A DNA stretch of 64,000 nt, from positions 1 through 64,000 of the forward strand of contig CAMWTK010000001.1 in assembly GCA_947177175.1 (NCBI GenBank). Direction: 5' to 3'. The notes below the pieces were generated by a model. That model worked only from the letters and a program-made list of their open reading frames with translations, made no database searches and was not told the DNA's origin. Numbering within the stretch: position 1 is the first letter of the stretch; each line of letters starts with the position of its first letter. This document shows positions 62,406 to 64,000 of the stretch, in pieces. This DNA comes from an uncultured Treponema sp. (GTDB lineage: Bacteria > Spirochaetota > Spirochaetia > Treponematales > Treponemataceae). Made by a program: the position numbers and the translations under genes.

Positions 62406-63622
62406 TATTTTTCTCCTGCAAACATATCGTCAATATGAACCCGATCGATTTTGAAGTCATGCAACCGCGTCAGAAAATACACGGCCGACGCGCGCGCGAT
62501 ATTGCGTGGCACTTTCTGCCCGTCCGTGATATAGGCGATTGCCTTGTGCCGCTCGGCAAGCACGCTGAGCACGTTGCCGAACGAGGCGGTCTCGTCGCAT
62601 TTGGTCACGATGACCGAGGCGATGTTGAACGGCTCGTAATGCTGTATGATAGAAACCAAGTCGCGCGGCTTGGTGGATGCCGCCACCGTCAGGTAGACAT
62701 CGGGATTCAGCCCCGGCACGTCAAGGAGCGCGCACATCTTGGCAATGTTCTCATGGTCATTCGGGCTGTAGCCGCTCGTGTCGATTATGAGCGCGTCCAG
62801 CGAATCTTTGTGCCCGTCAAAAATCTGCCTGAGGTCTTCCGCCGACTCCGCCTTGTCCACGGAGACATTCATAATCTCGCCGTAGCGGCGGAGCTGCTCT
62901 TCCGCGCCGACACGGGTGCGGTCAACCGTAATCATGCGCACGCGCATCGGCGGCTTCCCGCTGTTCTTCGCGTCAAGGATGATATTCGCCGCAATCTTTG
63001 CCACCGTCGTCGTCTTTCCCACGCCCGTCGGTCCGACCAGCACGATGACGTGCGGGCACTTGCGGTAAGGCTTTGGCGCAATGGCGATGGTCTGTCCGAT
63101 CCAGTCCACCACGCTCTGCTCGACTTTCCCGAAATCGTCCAGCTCGTCTAAAGAAAAATGCTCGCGGATACGGGTGGAAATGCCGTTGATGTACGAAAGC
63201 GTGAATTCATTCTCGGCGAGCATCTCCTCAATTTTTTGGATGGCAGGATGCTTGTCGCTTGCCTGCGCCGCCGACGCGGACACCATATCGTCAATCTTTG
63301 AGCCGATGCTGGTCTTCAGCTCCTTTATCTGGTTGAGCATGGCAAACTGAAGCGCGGCGAGGTCGGTGGGGTTGACGCTATCCGCCTTGGGCGGCTCGGC
63401 TGCCGGACGCGGCGGGGCTGCAACGGTGCGCGGCTCGTTCACGAAATACTCCGCCCGGATCCACTGTTTCTGCCCGAACCCAAAAAATCCGCCCTTGAGC
63501 ACGACGTGGTGGTCGCCCAACGTATAATTGTCGCCGTACAGCTGATTCAAGGCTTCCCGGCATTCCTTGAGCGTCGGTTTTTCAATGAAGTGAGCCGTCG
63601 GTTCAATCTTTTCAATCGACAT
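62405..63622 (-). CDS. flhF: FlhF SRP-type GTPase
   Basis: A 405-aa SRP/FtsY-family GTPase. The N-terminal part (FIEKPTLKECREALNQLYGDNYT) is FlhF-specific, then a linker and N-domain, and the G-domain with VLVGPTGVGKTTTVAKIAA, TVDRTRVGAEEQLRRYGEIM, IIDTSGYSPNDHENI and TKCDETASFGNVLS. It recruits the flagellar base to its site. ATG at 63622 follows GGGAG and overlaps the flhA end by 11 bases; the 423-aa frame is an extension into flhA. Confidence 0.95.
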   Translation of the reverse strand: MSIEKIEPTAHFIEKPTLKECREALNQLYGDNYTLGDHHVVLKGGFFGFGQKQWIRAEYFVNEPRTVAAPPRPAAEPPKADSVNPTDLAALQFAMLNQIKELKTSIGSKIDDMVSASAAQASDKHPAIQKIEEMLAENEFTLSYINGISTRIREHFSLDELDDFGKVEQSVVDWIGQTIAIAPKPYRKCPHVIVLVGPTGVGKTTTVAKIAANIILDAKNSGKPPMRVRMITVDRTRVGAEEQLRRYGEIMNVSVDKAESAEDLRQIFDGHKDSLDALIIDTSGYSPNDHENIAKMCALLDVPGLNPDVYLTVAASTKPRDLVSIIQHYEPFNIASVIVTKCDETASFGNVLSVLAERHKAIAYITDGQKVPRNIARASAVYFLTRLHDFKIDRVHIDDMFAGEK

Positions 63623-64000
63623 GAATTTCTCCCAAAATTTCCAGCTGGACGGCATGTCCCGCCGCCATGACTTCATTTATAGAAAGAACGACCGTCCCCG
63701 GCATCTCGCGGTCAATCGAATGATGCACGAGCGCGCGCACCTCGCCCGCGCACAGGATAATCGGCATCATATTGCGCTCACGGACGGCGGCTATCGACGC
63801 GCTCACGGCGCTAATCCACTTGCGCCCGTCCACCGGGTCAAAGGCGACAAAAGGCTGCCCGCCGTCGTTCGGAATGACCTGATGCTGCAAAATCTTTTCC
63901 GACGAGGACTGGTCAAGCTGCAGAACGCTCAGTTTGCGCTCCTGATCGACGTATTGCAGGCAGATTTGCAGCCCCAACGCCTCGCGCACCTTTTCGATAA
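63612..64000 (-). CDS. flhA: FlhA C-terminal part, truncated by window edge
   Basis: Only the last 129 codons are inside the window. They encode the end of the cytoplasmic domain of FlhA, the export-gate protein of the flagellar type III system: LSVLQLDQSSSEKILQHQV, DVDGRKWIS-type sequence, MMPIILCAGEVRALVHHSIDREMPGTVVLSINEV and a short tail. The Met of the ORF track at 63989 is an internal GTG, so the reading frame continues past 64000. Confidence 0.92.
   Translation of the reverse strand, partial: IEKVREALGLQICLQYVDQERKLSVLQLDQSSSEKILQHQVIPNDGGQPFVAFDPVDGRKWISAVSASIAAVRERNMMPIILCAGEVRALVHHSIDREMPGTVVLSINEVMAAGHAVQLEILGEIHVD

Noticed and set aside
1-64000. tRNA, rRNA or riboswitch genes
   Set aside because: I saw no cloverleaf-type sequence, rRNA signature or known riboswitch core in the intergenic gaps, which are few and short. 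A covariance-model search would be needed to exclude small RNAs.

Overview
The window looks like chromosomal DNA of a treponeme (Spirochaetota, Treponema or a close relative) with high G+C coding DNA. The evidence is gene order: a V-type ATPase operon in the spirochaete order E-DUF2764-A-B-D-I-K, a flagellar regulatory block flhA-flhF-flhG-(membrane protein)-sigma28-fapA, an Rnf-like cluster, a giant 2-hydroxyacyl-CoA dehydratase activase-like protein, and many lipoprotein or outer-membrane type products. No rRNA, tRNA, IS element or CRISPR array was found.

Layout. 1-1.5 kb: a promoter with a poly-G spacer firing off the left edge, a coiled-coil protein gene, and a 42-bp tandem repeat array that forms its own ORF. 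1.5-8.5 kb (minus): metG, a FemX-like transferase, a DRE-TIM aldolase-like enzyme, a lipoprotein, RNase Z and an acyl-ACP thioesterase. 8.7-16.0 kb: a strikingly AT-rich foreign block holding one tight five-gene operon (C5 DNA methyltransferase, MORC-type GHKL ATPase, Z1 helicase-like protein, PD-(D/E)XK protein, unknown protein). This is a restriction/defence system. A 45-bp array of inverted repeats sits just upstream of its promoter. 16.1-17.8 kb: an HU-like protein, and a divergent Xre regulator coupled to an ImmA-like protein whose HExxH motif reads CELGH.

17.8-30.9 kb (minus): the 1509-aa activase fusion, a GH57-like protein that seems to lack its nucleophile, a complete-looking rnfB-A-E-G-D-C set that has lost most cofactor motifs, a conserved-looking membrane protein and a DUF212/PAP2-like protein. 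30.9-34 kb: a pseudouridine synthase, a P-loop protein with a possible Asp23-like C-terminus, and poly(A) polymerase. 34-47.2 kb: a surface-polysaccharide locus with four dTDP-rhamnose genes, a WecA/MraY-like initiating transferase, UDP-glucose dehydrogenase, three GT4 glycosyltransferases, a WbaP-like initiating transferase behind a poly-G promoter, and an outer-membrane barrel protein. 47.2-56.8 kb (minus): the V-ATPase operon leading into ispG and a repeat-rich exported protein. 56.8-64 kb (minus): flagellar regulators.

Two regulatory themes cut across the window. First, several genes have a good -35/-10 promoter placed so that transcription should start at, or within two bases of, the start codon (metG, xre, the PAP2-like gene, rluA, pcnB, rfbA, the wecA-like gene, perhaps the 61.5-kb gene). 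This suggests leaderless mRNAs are common here. Second, three promoters carry runs of 8-9 G in or beside the spacer (left edge, wecA-like gene, wbaP-like gene), the layout of slippage-driven phase variation; two of the three control surface-glycan initiation. Start sites and functions rest on reading the sequence only; no database search was possible.
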